Assembly: GCA_963667605.2 (NCBI GenBank)
Contig: CAXXUZ010000003.1
Coordinates: forward strand, 434,001 to 498,000
DNA from: JADLGL01 sp963667605
Lineage (GTDB): Bacteria > Pseudomonadota > Alphaproteobacteria > Rhizobiales > Kaistiaceae
Length of the DNA: 64,000 nt
Direction: 5' to 3'
In this document: in pieces, positions 1 to 8,375 of the stretch
Numbering within the stretch: position 1 is the stretch's first letter
How the letters are laid out: every line of letters starts with the position of its first letter
Translations under genes and position numbers: made by a program
Notes under the pieces: generated by a model
The model's database searches: none
What the model was told of the DNA's origin: nothing
The model's input: the letters and a program-made list of their open reading frames with translations, nothing else

Positions 1-374
1 CAGCGGACGATGCGGCTAGCGCGGCGCTGGCGCGACGCTTCTATGTCGCGTTCAATGATCGCGATTTCGAAGCTTTCAACCAGTTCATCGCCGCCGACTT
101 CGTGGATCACTCCGCACGGCCTGACGGCGGACCAGGGGTCGCGATCGTGTGGGCGGAGATGGAAGCCCTGGTGGCCGAAATCCCCAATGTGCGGTTAACT
201 ATTGAGCTGTTGCTTGTGAGCGGAGATTACGTGACGGTTGTCTTGAGCGCTCGCGGGATGACCGGCGGTGCAATGCCGGCCGACCAGCGATTGATAAATT
301 TCCAAACGATCGATGTCTGGCTCATCCGCGACGGCATGCTGGCCGAGATCTGGCACTCCGAGCGACCAATGTAG
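1..374 (+). CDS. SnoaL-like (NTF2-fold) protein, 5' end outside window
   Basis: The reading frame is open from position 3 to the stop at 374, so the gene begins before the window. The visible part reads FYVAFNDRDF, then FVDH, then a C-terminal strand pair ending in EIWHSERPM. This matches small SnoaL/NTF2-fold proteins, about 130 residues long, in which an aromatic-rich N-terminal helix is followed by a beta sheet with a final W-x-x-x-D-G-x-x-x-E-x-W pattern (here WLIRDGMLAEIW). Such proteins are often called ester cyclase or polyketide-cyclase-like, but most have no proven substrate. The family call is moderate; the function is unknown. Confidence 0.6.
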   Translation, partial: ADDAASAALARRFYVAFNDRDFEAFNQFIAADFVDHSARPDGGPGVAIVWAEMEALVAEIPNVRLTIELLLVSGDYVTVVLSARGMTGGAMPADQRLINFQTIDVWLIRDGMLAEIWHSERPM

Positions 375-467
375 GTGGACCGGCTGACAAGTTGGCGGCC
401 GCTTGTGCCGCGCCGGTACCGCCAGTAACGATAACCGGAGTCCGTCGTAACGGTAGGGATCGCATCG

Positions 468-1356
468 ATGCGGGGACAATTGGTGCTGATTTGTCTTGTC
501 CTCGCCGGACTGGTGGCGGGCGCTCCTGCTGGCTTCGCTCAGCGGGAGGCAATGCCCGCCGGGGAGCGGCCCGAGGCCTGCCGAGCCGGCGACAGTTCTT
601 CCTACGTTGCGCCGCTCCCCGATGGCCTGCCGATATTGCAATCCGCCTCGGACCGCGCCAAGGCCGTCTTCGCCTTGCCTTATGCGCTGATGGCGGAGGA
701 TTCGCGCGACCGGTCCTCGGATCGACTGGTGCATTACGGCTACTACAGCGGCATCGATTCAGACGATTTATTCGCCGATATCAGCCGAGCGAGCCTGGCC
801 CTGACAAGGCTGACCGGATTCTACGCCACAACCTTCTTGCACTGCTCGGCCGATGCCTTGGTGATCGTCTATCGCAGTGCAACGACCTTCGACGGCAGGG
901 ATTGGATCGCCGCTTTTGCGAGGCAAATGTTGGGCGGGGAATCGTCCCTGGCGCTGCGCTTTTTCGAAGGCGTTCGGGAGCGGAACCCAGGCTATAGCAT
1001 CGCCATTGTCGGCCATTCCTCCGGTGGGGCCTTGGCAAGCTATGTCGCTGATGTCGTCGATTTGCCGTCGGTGACGTTCAATCCGATCCGGACTGATGCC
1101 GCGGTCGCTAACAACGGCAGGAAGCAATTCAATATCTTAGGTTGCCGGCGATGTCTACGCCGACCTACGCGCCGGCTTTCCACCCAGTATCGTCGGTGTC
1201 TTCGGACGCGTGCTCTACAATCCGGTACCAATGTCCGGCACCGAACTCTGGCTGCTACCGAGCATCGACTATCCGACCCATCAATTGCATCAGATAGATG
1301 TCATTCTCGACGAGCTGGTGTGGCTGCTGGGGCTGGACCCGGCCGAGATCCTTTGA
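468..1356 (+). pseudogene. Secreted lipase-like alpha/beta hydrolase, frameshifted
   Basis: The protein starts with a clear signal peptide (MRGQLVLICLVLAGLVAGAPA, cleavage near AFAQ-like residues) and contains the nucleophile elbow GHSSGG (about residue 183), typical of class 3 lipase/DUF2974-like hydrolases. After NNGRKQFNIL the frame stops making sense; a coherent C-terminus (VAGDVYADLRAGFP through LGLDPAEIL) continues one base later and ends at 1356. Removing one G of the GG at 1141-1142 region joins the two parts smoothly. In the original frame the reading runs on to 1406 as low-complexity Arg-rich sequence. It is either a pseudogene or a base-call error. Confidence 0.65.
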
Positions 1357-1435
1357 GCCAAGCGTCCTTTCTATGGTGCCCGGCAGCCGATATGGCTGAG
1401 GGTTGACCTGATTATCGACGACAGGATGATCGCGC

Positions 1436-2246
1436 ATGACATCGGGCGGTTCCGACCAAGAAAAGCAACGTCGGGGCATTGCCATTCGGTTCGGCATCGT
1501 GGCGGCGATCATCGGCGTGGCGGCGCTGGCTTCCTTGCCATTGCTGTCGTTCTTCGACGCCGAACGCATCAGCAGCCTGATCGATGGCGCCGGGCCATGG
1601 GGGCCGATCGTATTCATCCTGATCCAGATCGGTCAGGTGTTCGCGGCCCCAATTCCCGGACAAATAACCGGTTTTGTCGGCGGGTTCTTGTTCGGAACTG
1701 CTCTTGGCACCGTCTATGCCACGATCGGCGGAACCATCGGCTGTAGTCTGGTCTTCATTCTAGCGAGACGATTTGGCCGTCCGTTTGTCGAAGGTTTCGT
1801 CAGCACCAAAATCACAGATCGGTTCGACTATATTTCCGACCATGGCGGCGCTTGGGTGCTGCTGTTGATCTTCGTGGTTCCGATCTTCCCGGACGACCTG
1901 ATCTGCTACTTGTTCGGACTCACGCGCATTCTCCTCCGTCAGCTGATTTCAGGTGGCGTTGGTGGGTCGAATCCCAGGTTATCTGCTATTCAGACTGCGC
2001 GGCGCCGGCGCCGCGCAGTCGAATCTGACGCTGGTGGTCGTTATTGCAGCGGCGTTGGTGGTGGTGGCAGGAGTCGCGTATCGAGCATTTCCTGCGGCGG
2101 ATGTCAGCGCCGAAGGAAGATCGCGCCAGCCGCGCTTGACAGAGAAAGGCAGCCGGTGCCACAGCGCGCGGGCCGGTTTCCGACCCGACGATCCAATCGA
2201 GGGACAGTCAGATGACTATCCGACTGCACAAGCACGACCTGCCTGA
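1436..2246 (+). pseudogene. VTT (SNARE-associated/DedA-like) membrane protein, frameshifted
   Basis: Residues 17-36 form a first membrane segment. The middle carries the VTT signature: a glycine-rich stretch PIPGQITGFVGGFLFG followed by GTIGCSLVFILARRFGR, and then FVVPIFPDDLICYLFGLTRI. The family motif that should follow (LVGRIPGYLLF) and the last helix (NLTLVVVIAAALVVVAGVAY) lie in the next frame, from about 1950. Reading TTT at 1947-1949 as TT restores one continuous protein ending at 2246. Members of this family are inner-membrane proteins, TVP38/TMEM64-like, with proposed lipid scrambling roles. The restored 3' end overlaps rnd by 35 bases. Confidence 0.65.
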
Positions 2247-2826
2247 TCTTTCCCTCTATTCGGGAGCATTGGCGGTCGACACTGAGGCGCTTGGCCTCAA
2301 TCCGCATCGTGACCGGCTTTGCCTGGTACAATTGTCACCGGGAGACGGCACTGTCGACATCGTACAGATCGACGCGGATCCCAAACCGACGCCCAACCTC
2401 AAGGCGCTGCTGGCCGATCAATCCAAGCTCAAGATTTTTCATTTTGCGCGATTCGATACCGCGCTCCTGTTTCACACCTTCGGCGTGATGCCGGCTCCGA
2501 TCTATTGCACCAAGATCGCTTCGCGACTGACCCGAACCTACACCGACCGGCATGGTCTGAAGGACCTCGTCCGCGAGTTCCTGGATTTCGAATTGTCAAA
2601 GCAGCAGCAGAGTTCGGATTGGGCGGCCGCGGAATTGACCGAGGCGCAACTCGCCTACGCTGCAGCCGATGTGCTGTATCTTCATCGCCTAAAACAACAA
2701 TTGGACGTCCGCCTCGAGCGCGAGAGCCGGGTCGACCTGGCGAATGAGTGCTTCGCCTTCGTCGGCACCCGCGCTCGCCTTGATCTTGCCGGATGGGCCG
2801 GAGAAGACATCTTCGCCCATATTTGA
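2212..2826 (+). CDS. rnd: Ribonuclease D-like 3'-5' exonuclease
   Basis: This 204-residue protein is the single-domain, RNase D-type DEDDy exonuclease common in alphaproteobacteria; it has the nuclease core but lacks the HRDC domains of E. coli RNase D. Visible motifs are D23-T-E25 (ExoI), a FHFARFD segment (ExoII) and YAAADVLYLHRL near residue 150 (ExoIII, Y-x3-D). The family trims 3' ends of tRNA precursors and other structured RNAs using two metal ions. The ATG at 2212 overlaps the stop of the preceding gene in its uncorrected frame. The call is firm; the exact RNA targets are not visible. Confidence 0.9.
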   Translation: MTIRLHKHDLPDLSLYSGALAVDTEALGLNPHRDRLCLVQLSPGDGTVDIVQIDADPKPTPNLKALLADQSKLKIFHFARFDTALLFHTFGVMPAPIYCTKIASRLTRTYTDRHGLKDLVREFLDFELSKQQQSSDWAAAELTEAQLAYAAADVLYLHRLKQQLDVRLERESRVDLANECFAFVGTRARLDLAGWAGEDIFAHI

Positions 2827-2923
2827 TCCGCAGCGGTCCGCCTGCCCTGTCGAGTAGCGCTGGTCGCGTGCTTAAACTAGGCTCAATCCCGTTGCGGAAG
2901 GAACCCTGTACCATTCGTCGCCG

Positions 2924-3625
2924 ATGAACCAGCGAAGAACGCCAACGCGTCGACAGCCTCGCTCGATCTCGGGGATCGAAGTGGCCGATGTCGGCGTCGC
3001 GCCTGACTTCGACGGGGCGGAGCGACACTCCGGCAGGGTCCGTTTTCTTCGCTGGGCGCTCCCCGTGGTCATCGTGGCTGGCCTTGCCGCCTATTACCTC
3101 ACCTCCAGGCTGCCATCGGTCAACCTACCGATCGATTTCGACAATATAGTCGTCGATGATGGGGGGATCATCATCGAGCGGCCGCGGCTGACGAACTATC
3201 AGGCCGGCGGCGAGGCATATGAAGTGGCGGCAGATAGAGCGATCCAGACGACCGACGACCCCGAATCCCTGCGGCTGGAGGGCGTCACCGCCCGGTATGA
3301 ATTGCCGAGCGGTGGGATCGCCGAGTTCGCGGCACCTATGGGCGAGTATAATACCGCCACATCGCTGCTGACCCTGCGCGGCGGAGTCACGATGTCGATC
3401 GGCGAGGGCGTCGAGATCCAACTCGAAGCTGTCACCGTCGACGTGCCCAACGGGCTGATCGCGTCCGATGGCCCGTTCCAATTGCAGGCCGGCAATCTCG
3501 CCATGCGCGGCGATCATTTGGCGTTATCACAATCCAGCATGCGGATCACCGGCCGAGTCGAAACAATGTTCGCAACCACCGGCCCATCGGCAGTGTTGCC
3601 TCGGATCGGAGGGGTCACCCAATGA
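2924..3625 (+). CDS. lptC: LPS export ABC transporter periplasmic protein LptC
   Basis: The 233-residue protein has a cytosolic N-terminus rich in Arg, one membrane anchor at about residues 39-62 (RWALPVVIVAGLAAYYL) and a periplasmic beta-rich LptC domain (FDNIVVDDGGIIIERPRLTNY onward). LptC bridges the LptB2FG transporter and periplasmic LptA in lipopolysaccharide export. Its stop overlaps the start of lptA by four bases, and the order lptC-lptA-lptB-rpoN-ptsN is the classical proteobacterial one. Sequence conservation in LptC is low, so the neighbours carry much of the evidence. Confidence 0.92.
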   Translation: MNQRRTPTRRQPRSISGIEVADVGVAPDFDGAERHSGRVRFLRWALPVVIVAGLAAYYLTSRLPSVNLPIDFDNIVVDDGGIIIERPRLTNYQAGGEAYEVAADRAIQTTDDPESLRLEGVTARYELPSGGIAEFAAPMGEYNTATSLLTLRGGVTMSIGEGVEIQLEAVTVDVPNGLIASDGPFQLQAGNLAMRGDHLALSQSSMRITGRVETMFATTGPSAVLPRIGGVTQ

Positions 3626-4140
3626 GGCTGCGATCGCTGCCCGCCGTGGCGGCGATCTTGAGCTGGGCCATCTTCACGGTGGCCGCTTTGGGCCAAGCGG
3701 GCGCCCCGATGTTCGGCGGGTTCATTTCAGATTCCAACGACCCGATCAGCATTGACGCAGATATGTTGGAATGGACCGAGCGCGACGGCCAGAATATTCT
3801 CCAATACAGCGGTAATGTCGTCGCTCGCCGCGGCACGATGGTCATACGTGCCGCGATGCTAACGGTCTTCCTTCCGCGCGAAGGTGCCGGTGGCGGAACC
3901 TTTGACCGCATCGAAGCCTCGGGTAACGTATCGGTGGTCGCAGGTGCTCAAAACGCTGCAGCGCAATCGGCGGTTATGGACATGGTCTCTCGGTCGGTTG
4001 TGATGAGCGGAAACGTAACCCTCAATGATGGGTTCAATCAGATGTCGGGCGAACGCTTGACCGTTAACCTGACCACGGGGGGTTGGCAGCTGGAGGCCGG
4101 TGACGGTCGGGTGCGCACGATCGTTAATCCGGGCCAATGA
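3622..4140 (+). CDS. lptA: LPS transport periplasmic protein LptA (OstA-like)
   Basis: The protein has 172 residues with an N-terminal signal peptide (LPAVAAILSWAIFTVAALGQAG). The OstA fold begins at PISIDADMLEWTERDGQNILQYSGNVVARRGTMVIRA, a hallmark pattern for LptA: paired strands with D-A-D near the start and a Y-x-G-N-V turn. LptA forms the periplasmic bridge for lipopolysaccharide between LptC and LptD. It overlaps lptC upstream and lptB downstream by four bases each (ATGA-type junctions), so the three are translationally coupled. Confidence 0.93.
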   Translation: MRLRSLPAVAAILSWAIFTVAALGQAGAPMFGGFISDSNDPISIDADMLEWTERDGQNILQYSGNVVARRGTMVIRAAMLTVFLPREGAGGGTFDRIEASGNVSVVAGAQNAAAQSAVMDMVSRSVVMSGNVTLNDGFNQMSGERLTVNLTTGGWQLEAGDGRVRTIVNPGQ

Positions 4141-4979
4141 GCCGCACGACAAAATCAGGCATCGGGGAAGACGTCCCGCCATATGCCGATGATGGTGCGG
4201 TTCACTTTGCGTCACAAAGCCTGTTGCCCTCGCGGATCTATCCCGATGCAGGAGGGCCTGGTTGGCTGATCGCACACAATCTCGGCAAGAGCTTCCGATC
4301 CCATCGCGTCGTCGACAATGTCAGCCTCGCGCTCGCGCGCGGCGAAGCGGTCGGTTTGCTTGGGCCCAATGGCGCTGGCAAAACAACGGTATTCTACCTA
4401 ATCACCGGACTGATCCGTGCCGACGAGGGAACGATCGATCTCGACGGACATCCGATCATAAAACTGCCGATGTACCGGCGGGCGAGGCTCGGCATCGGCT
4501 ATCTGCCACAGGAAGCCTCGATCTTTCGCGGGCTTACGGTCGAGGCCAATATCCGCGCTATTCTGGAATTGGTCGAAAAGGACCGGGAAAGCCGGGAAGA
4601 TCAGCTCGATGCCCTGCTTGAGGAATTCCATATCAGCCATCTGCGCAGGGCCCCGGCACGAGCCCTTTCCGGCGGCGAGAGGCGTCGCTGCGAGATCGCG
4701 CGGGCAATTGCCGGCCGCCCCTCCTTCATGCTGCTGGACGAGCCTTTTGCCGGGATCGACCCAATCGCGGTCGGCGACATTCATGCGCTGGTTCGCCATC
4801 TGACCGGTCGCGGGATTGGAGTTCTCGTTACCGACCACAATGTGAGAGAGACGCTCGGCCTCGTCGACCGCGCCTATATCATCCATTCCGGCAGGGTGTT
4901 GATGGAAGGGCAGCCCGACGACATCATCGCCAGCGACGACGTGCGCCGTCTTTACCTTGGCGACGAATTTACCCTTTGA
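4137..4979 (+). CDS. lptB: LPS export ABC transporter ATPase LptB
   Basis: This is an ABC-type ATPase of 280 residues. Walker A is GPNGAGKTT, the signature is LSGGERRRCEIARA, Walker B is FMLLDEPFAGIDP, and the switch His lies in VTDHNVRETL. The last motif and YLGDEF near the C-terminus are typical of LptB. There is an N-terminal extension of about 40 residues before the core (LIAHNLGKSF); the start at 4137 is kept because it overlaps the lptA stop, although a shorter form is possible. LptB powers LPS extraction from the inner membrane with LptF and LptG, which are not encoded in this window. Confidence 0.95.
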   Translation: MSRTTKSGIGEDVPPYADDGAVHFASQSLLPSRIYPDAGGPGWLIAHNLGKSFRSHRVVDNVSLALARGEAVGLLGPNGAGKTTVFYLITGLIRADEGTIDLDGHPIIKLPMYRRARLGIGYLPQEASIFRGLTVEANIRAILELVEKDRESREDQLDALLEEFHISHLRRAPARALSGGERRRCEIARAIAGRPSFMLLDEPFAGIDPIAVGDIHALVRHLTGRGIGVLVTDHNVRETLGLVDRAYIIHSGRVLMEGQPDDIIASDDVRRLYLGDEFTL

Positions 4980-5047
4980 CCCGGCGCCAAGTTGCGCTAT
5001 GCGTAAGAACAAGCAATTTTTGGACCAGTTCCAGGACGCGTACGCTT

Positions 5048-6547
5048 ATGGCGCTGTCGCTTCGGGCAGAACTCCGCACCAGCCAGTCGTTGGTGATGAC
5101 TCCGCAGCTGATGCAGGCGATCAAGCTATTGCAGCTGTCGAGCGTCGATCTGGCGGCGTTTGTCGATGCCGAATTGGAGCGCAATCCGATGCTTGAGCGC
5201 GACGAAGGCGACGAGGAGCGGGATGCTGTCGGTGAGCCCGCTGCTGCGCAAAGTGAGACCAGCCGGATCGAGGTCAGCGCCGGCGAATCGCAGATGGCCG
5301 CGCCCACCGCGGCGGATCCCAACCCGGACCGGGATTTGGCCGATGATGGCGAACGGCCGGGCCAGGACACACCACCCCTGATCCCGGTCGAAAGCTGGGC
5401 CATCGGCCCAAGCCGCACCCCGATCCGGGCCGATGACTACAATTTGGAAGCCTTCATTCCCGACCGTAAATCGTTACCCGACCATTTGGCGGAACAGCTG
5501 AGCCTTGCAGCGTCCGACCAATCCACCAGGCTGATAGGCGCGGCGCTAATCGCTGAGCTTGACGAAGCCGGTTATCTGCGAACCGATCCCGCCGAAATGG
5601 CTGAGCGGCTCGGCACCAGCCGCGATCTCATTTTGCGCGCTTTGGCGCTGTTGAAGACATTCGAGCCTACCGGCGTTTTTGCCAAGGATTTGCCGGAGTG
5701 CCTTGCCCTTCAGCTCGCCGAGAAGAACCGATTCGATCCGGCGATGCAGGCTTTGCTCGCAAATCTCGATCTGGTCGCGAAGCGCGATTATTCAGGGCTG
5801 CGCCGCTGTTGCGAGGTCGATGAGGCTGATCTCAGCGAGATGATGGGCGAGTTGCGGGCGCTCGATCCGAAGCCCGGTGCCGATTTCGATCCGGCGCCGA
5901 TCCAGACGGTAATTCCCGACATCCTGGTCGCACCTGCCGCAGATGGCGGCTGGCGGATCGAACTCAACAACGAGATCTTGCCGCGGCTCCTCGTCAGTCA
6001 GAGCTACTTTGCGACGGTGTCAAAGGCGCCTCTGAAGGAAACCGACAGGTCGTTTATGGCGGAGCGATTTCAGACTGCAAAATGGCTTGTCGATAGTCTC
6101 GACCGGCGTGCCCGGACCATCCTCAAGGTCGCGACCGAAATCGTCCGTCAGCAGGACGGATTCTTCGCCAAAGGTGTGGTGCATCTGCGGCCACTGAACC
6201 TCAAGGTGGTGGCCGACGCCATCAACATGCACGAATCAACCGTCAGCCGCGTCACCTCCAATAAGTACATGGCGACCAACCGGGGCATCTTTGAGCTGAA
6301 ATATTTCTTCACCTCGGCCATCCCATCTTCCGGTGGTGATGAGGCGCACTCCGCCGAAGCCGTGCGCCACCGCATTCGTGCTCTGATTGACAGCGAGACC
6401 GATGCCGTGCTGTCCGACGACACGATCGTCAATGTTCTCCGGAGATCCGGCATCGATATCGCGCGCCGAACCGTCGCCAAATACCGCGAAGCAATGCACA
6501 TCCCGTCTTCGGTCGATCGGAGGCGCGAGCGGCGGACGAGCTTCTAG
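5048..6547 (+). CDS. rpoN: RNA polymerase sigma-54 factor
   Basis: The 499-residue protein has the three sigma-54 regions: an N-terminal Gln/Leu-rich activator-binding region (LRTSQSLVMTPQLMQAIKLLQ), an acidic linker (about residues 50-130), and the core- and DNA-binding domains ending in the RpoN box ARRTVAKYRE near residue 480. I chose the ATG at 5048, which gives the conserved MALSLR start; an upstream start at 4976 would add 24 residues unlike the family. Sigma-54 directs RNA polymerase to -24/-12 promoters of nitrogen, carbon and motility genes with enhancer-binding ATPases. It lies 68 bases after lptB. Confidence 0.97.
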   Translation: MALSLRAELRTSQSLVMTPQLMQAIKLLQLSSVDLAAFVDAELERNPMLERDEGDEERDAVGEPAAAQSETSRIEVSAGESQMAAPTAADPNPDRDLADDGERPGQDTPPLIPVESWAIGPSRTPIRADDYNLEAFIPDRKSLPDHLAEQLSLAASDQSTRLIGAALIAELDEAGYLRTDPAEMAERLGTSRDLILRALALLKTFEPTGVFAKDLPECLALQLAEKNRFDPAMQALLANLDLVAKRDYSGLRRCCEVDEADLSEMMGELRALDPKPGADFDPAPIQTVIPDILVAPAADGGWRIELNNEILPRLLVSQSYFATVSKAPLKETDRSFMAERFQTAKWLVDSLDRRARTILKVATEIVRQQDGFFAKGVVHLRPLNLKVVADAINMHESTVSRVTSNKYMATNRGIFELKYFFTSAIPSSGGDEAHSAEAVRHRIRALIDSETDAVLSDDTIVNVLRRSGIDIARRTVAKYREAMHIPSSVDRRRERRTSF

Positions 6548-6852
6548 GCATGTCTGCCCGGCAATTGACTTGGCTGCCGCCGGTCCGTAGAAGGGCGCCG
6601 GATAATTCAAAGTCGCTGCCTGGCGGCAGTGTAATCATTTCCACCGCTATACGTTCAACACCCGGAAAGACCCGCCGGCACCCCGCCGCAAGGCCGGTCG
6701 ATTCGAGCTAATGACCGAGACAACCAGCACCAATTTTTTTCGCTTTTTCATGCGTTTCGCGACCCGGTCGGTTTAAGCACGGCCAACCCGATTAGGCTCA
6801 CCATGGATCGGTTGACGAGGCCGCTTCAAAACGCTGTTTGGAACATCCGCCC
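6548..6852. other. 305-base gap between rpoN and ptsN; no hpf gene found
   Basis: Many proteobacteria have hpf (ribosome hibernation factor) here, between rpoN and ptsN. I read all frames of this gap and saw nothing resembling Hpf. The only open frame starting with ATG is a 21-codon one at 6711-6776, rich in Phe and Arg, with no family resemblance. A T-rich run lies near 6734. The gap probably holds the ptsN promoter. Confidence 0.6.
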
Positions 6853-7317
6853 ATGGATTTGAGCGATCTTATCGGCCCACAGTCGATTCTCCCGGCGATC
6901 AAGGCCACCAGCAAGAAGCAAGCGATCCAAGAGCTTGCAAAAAGGGGTGCGGAAATTACTCGGCTGCAGGAACGACAGATTTTCGAAACTCTACTGCAGC
7001 GGGAGAAACTTGGTTCGACAGGTATTGGCAACGGTATCGCAATTCCGCATGGCAAGATCGCTGGCCTCGACGGCGTCTATGGCGCCTTTGGCAGGTTGGC
7101 ACGGCCGGTCGATTTCGACGCTATTGACGAGCAGCCAGTTGACCTTGTCTTCCTTTTGCTGGCGCCGGAAGGCTCTGGTGCCGGTCATCTCAAGGCCCTG
7201 GCCCGGATCGCTCGGACCGTGCGCGAAATCGGCGTTCCGGAACAGCTGCGCAGCGCCGCCGACGCCGCGGCACTCTTCGGCGTCTTGAGCAAAGGCGCGA
7301 CTCCCAGCGCGGCGTGA
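6853..7317 (+). CDS. ptsN: PTS IIA-like nitrogen-regulatory protein PtsN
   Basis: The protein is an EIIA-Ntr of 154 residues from the ATG at 6853 (a TTG at 6838 would add five residues). The phosphorylation-site motif GIAIPHGK places the active histidine at residue 66. PtsN accepts phosphate from the PtsP-NPr chain and regulates potassium uptake and nitrogen/carbon balance by protein contacts rather than sugar transport. Its place after rpoN is conserved across proteobacteria. No membrane segment or extra domain is present. Confidence 0.95.
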   Translation: MDLSDLIGPQSILPAIKATSKKQAIQELAKRGAEITRLQERQIFETLLQREKLGSTGIGNGIAIPHGKIAGLDGVYGAFGRLARPVDFDAIDEQPVDLVFLLLAPEGSGAGHLKALARIARTVREIGVPEQLRSAADAAALFGVLSKGATPSAA

Positions 7318-7361
7318 CCCGGCCGGCTTGCTCCGGCGGGCCGGTGACCTAATATCCGTCT

Positions 7362-8375
7362 GTGCACGCCGAAGATCTGCTCCATCCCAGTCCCGCCGGA
7401 CTCTATTGCCCAATCGGCGATTTCCACATCGACCCGACGCGCGCGGCCCAGCGGGCGCTTATCACCCACGGTCATTCCGACCACGCTCGCCCCGGGCATG
7501 GCTCGGTGCTGGCGACGCCCGAAACTTTGGCAATCATGGACGCCCGCTATGGCTCCGGCCACGCCGAGGCGAAGCAAACGGTCGCTTACGGAGCGCATCT
7601 GACGCTCGCCGGCGTCCGAATCCGGTTCGAGCCAGCCGGCCATGTTCTCGGTTCGGCTCAGATCGTGGTCGAGCGAAGCGGCACCCGGATCGTCGTCTCC
7701 GGCGATTACAAGCGCCAGCCCGATCCGACTTGCGCCGGCTTTATACCGATCGCCTGCGATGTCTTTGTCAGCGAGGCGACCTTCGGCCTGCCGGTATTTC
7801 GTCACCCGGACGCCGATGTCGAGATCGCTCGGCTGATCGCCTCGATCGGCCAGTTCCCGGAACGAACACATCTGGTCGGCGCCTATTCCCTGGGCAAGGC
7901 ACAGCGGGTCATCCGCCTCCTGCGCGATGCCGGATATGACCAAACGATCTTCATCCATGGCGCAGTCGAGGCGCTGGCCCGGCTTTATGAAGAGCGGGGG
8001 GTGGCGCTCGGCAAGCTCCGGCCAGCAACAGACGATTCGCTCTCCCGCAACGACTTCGCAGACGCCTTGGTGATCGGTCCACTCGGCGCGTTTTCAGATC
8101 GCTGGGCGCGGCGCTTCGCCGATCCGATCATCGCTTTCGCCTTCGGCTGGATGCGCATCCGGCAGCGCGCCAAGTAAAGCGGGGTAGAGCTACCGCTGGT
8201 CATCTCCGATCATGGCGATTGGGGCGAACTTACCGATACCATCGCCGAGACCGGAGCTGGCGAGGTCTGGGTGACGCATGGTCGAGAGGAGGCGCTGGTG
8301 CGTTGGTGCCAGCTCAACGGCATCACCGCACGGCCACTGCATCTGGTTGGCTATGACGATGAGGCAGAGACGTGA
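7362..8375 (+). pseudogene. Ligase-associated MBL-fold DNA exonuclease, in-frame stop
   Basis: The N-terminal part has the metallo-beta-lactamase metal site ITHGHSDHARPGH (HxHxDH) and the beta-CASP-like continuation EPAGHVLGSAQI and VVSGDYKRQPDPTC, as in exonucleases that pair with an ATP-dependent DNA ligase. A TAA at 8175-8177 interrupts the frame after RIRQRAK. The same frame then continues with conserved sequence (GVELPLVISDHGDW through VWVTHGREEALVRWC) to a TGA at 8373-8375, so this is a nonsense change, not a frameshift; CAA to TAA would suffice. The true stop overlaps the GTG start of the ligase, showing that the two form one operon. The truncated 271-residue product would lack the last conserved metal-site region. 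Confidence 0.8.

Noticed and set aside
7185..7958. 257-codon minus-strand frame
   Set aside because: It is antisense to ptsN and the exonuclease, whose metal-site motifs are clear.
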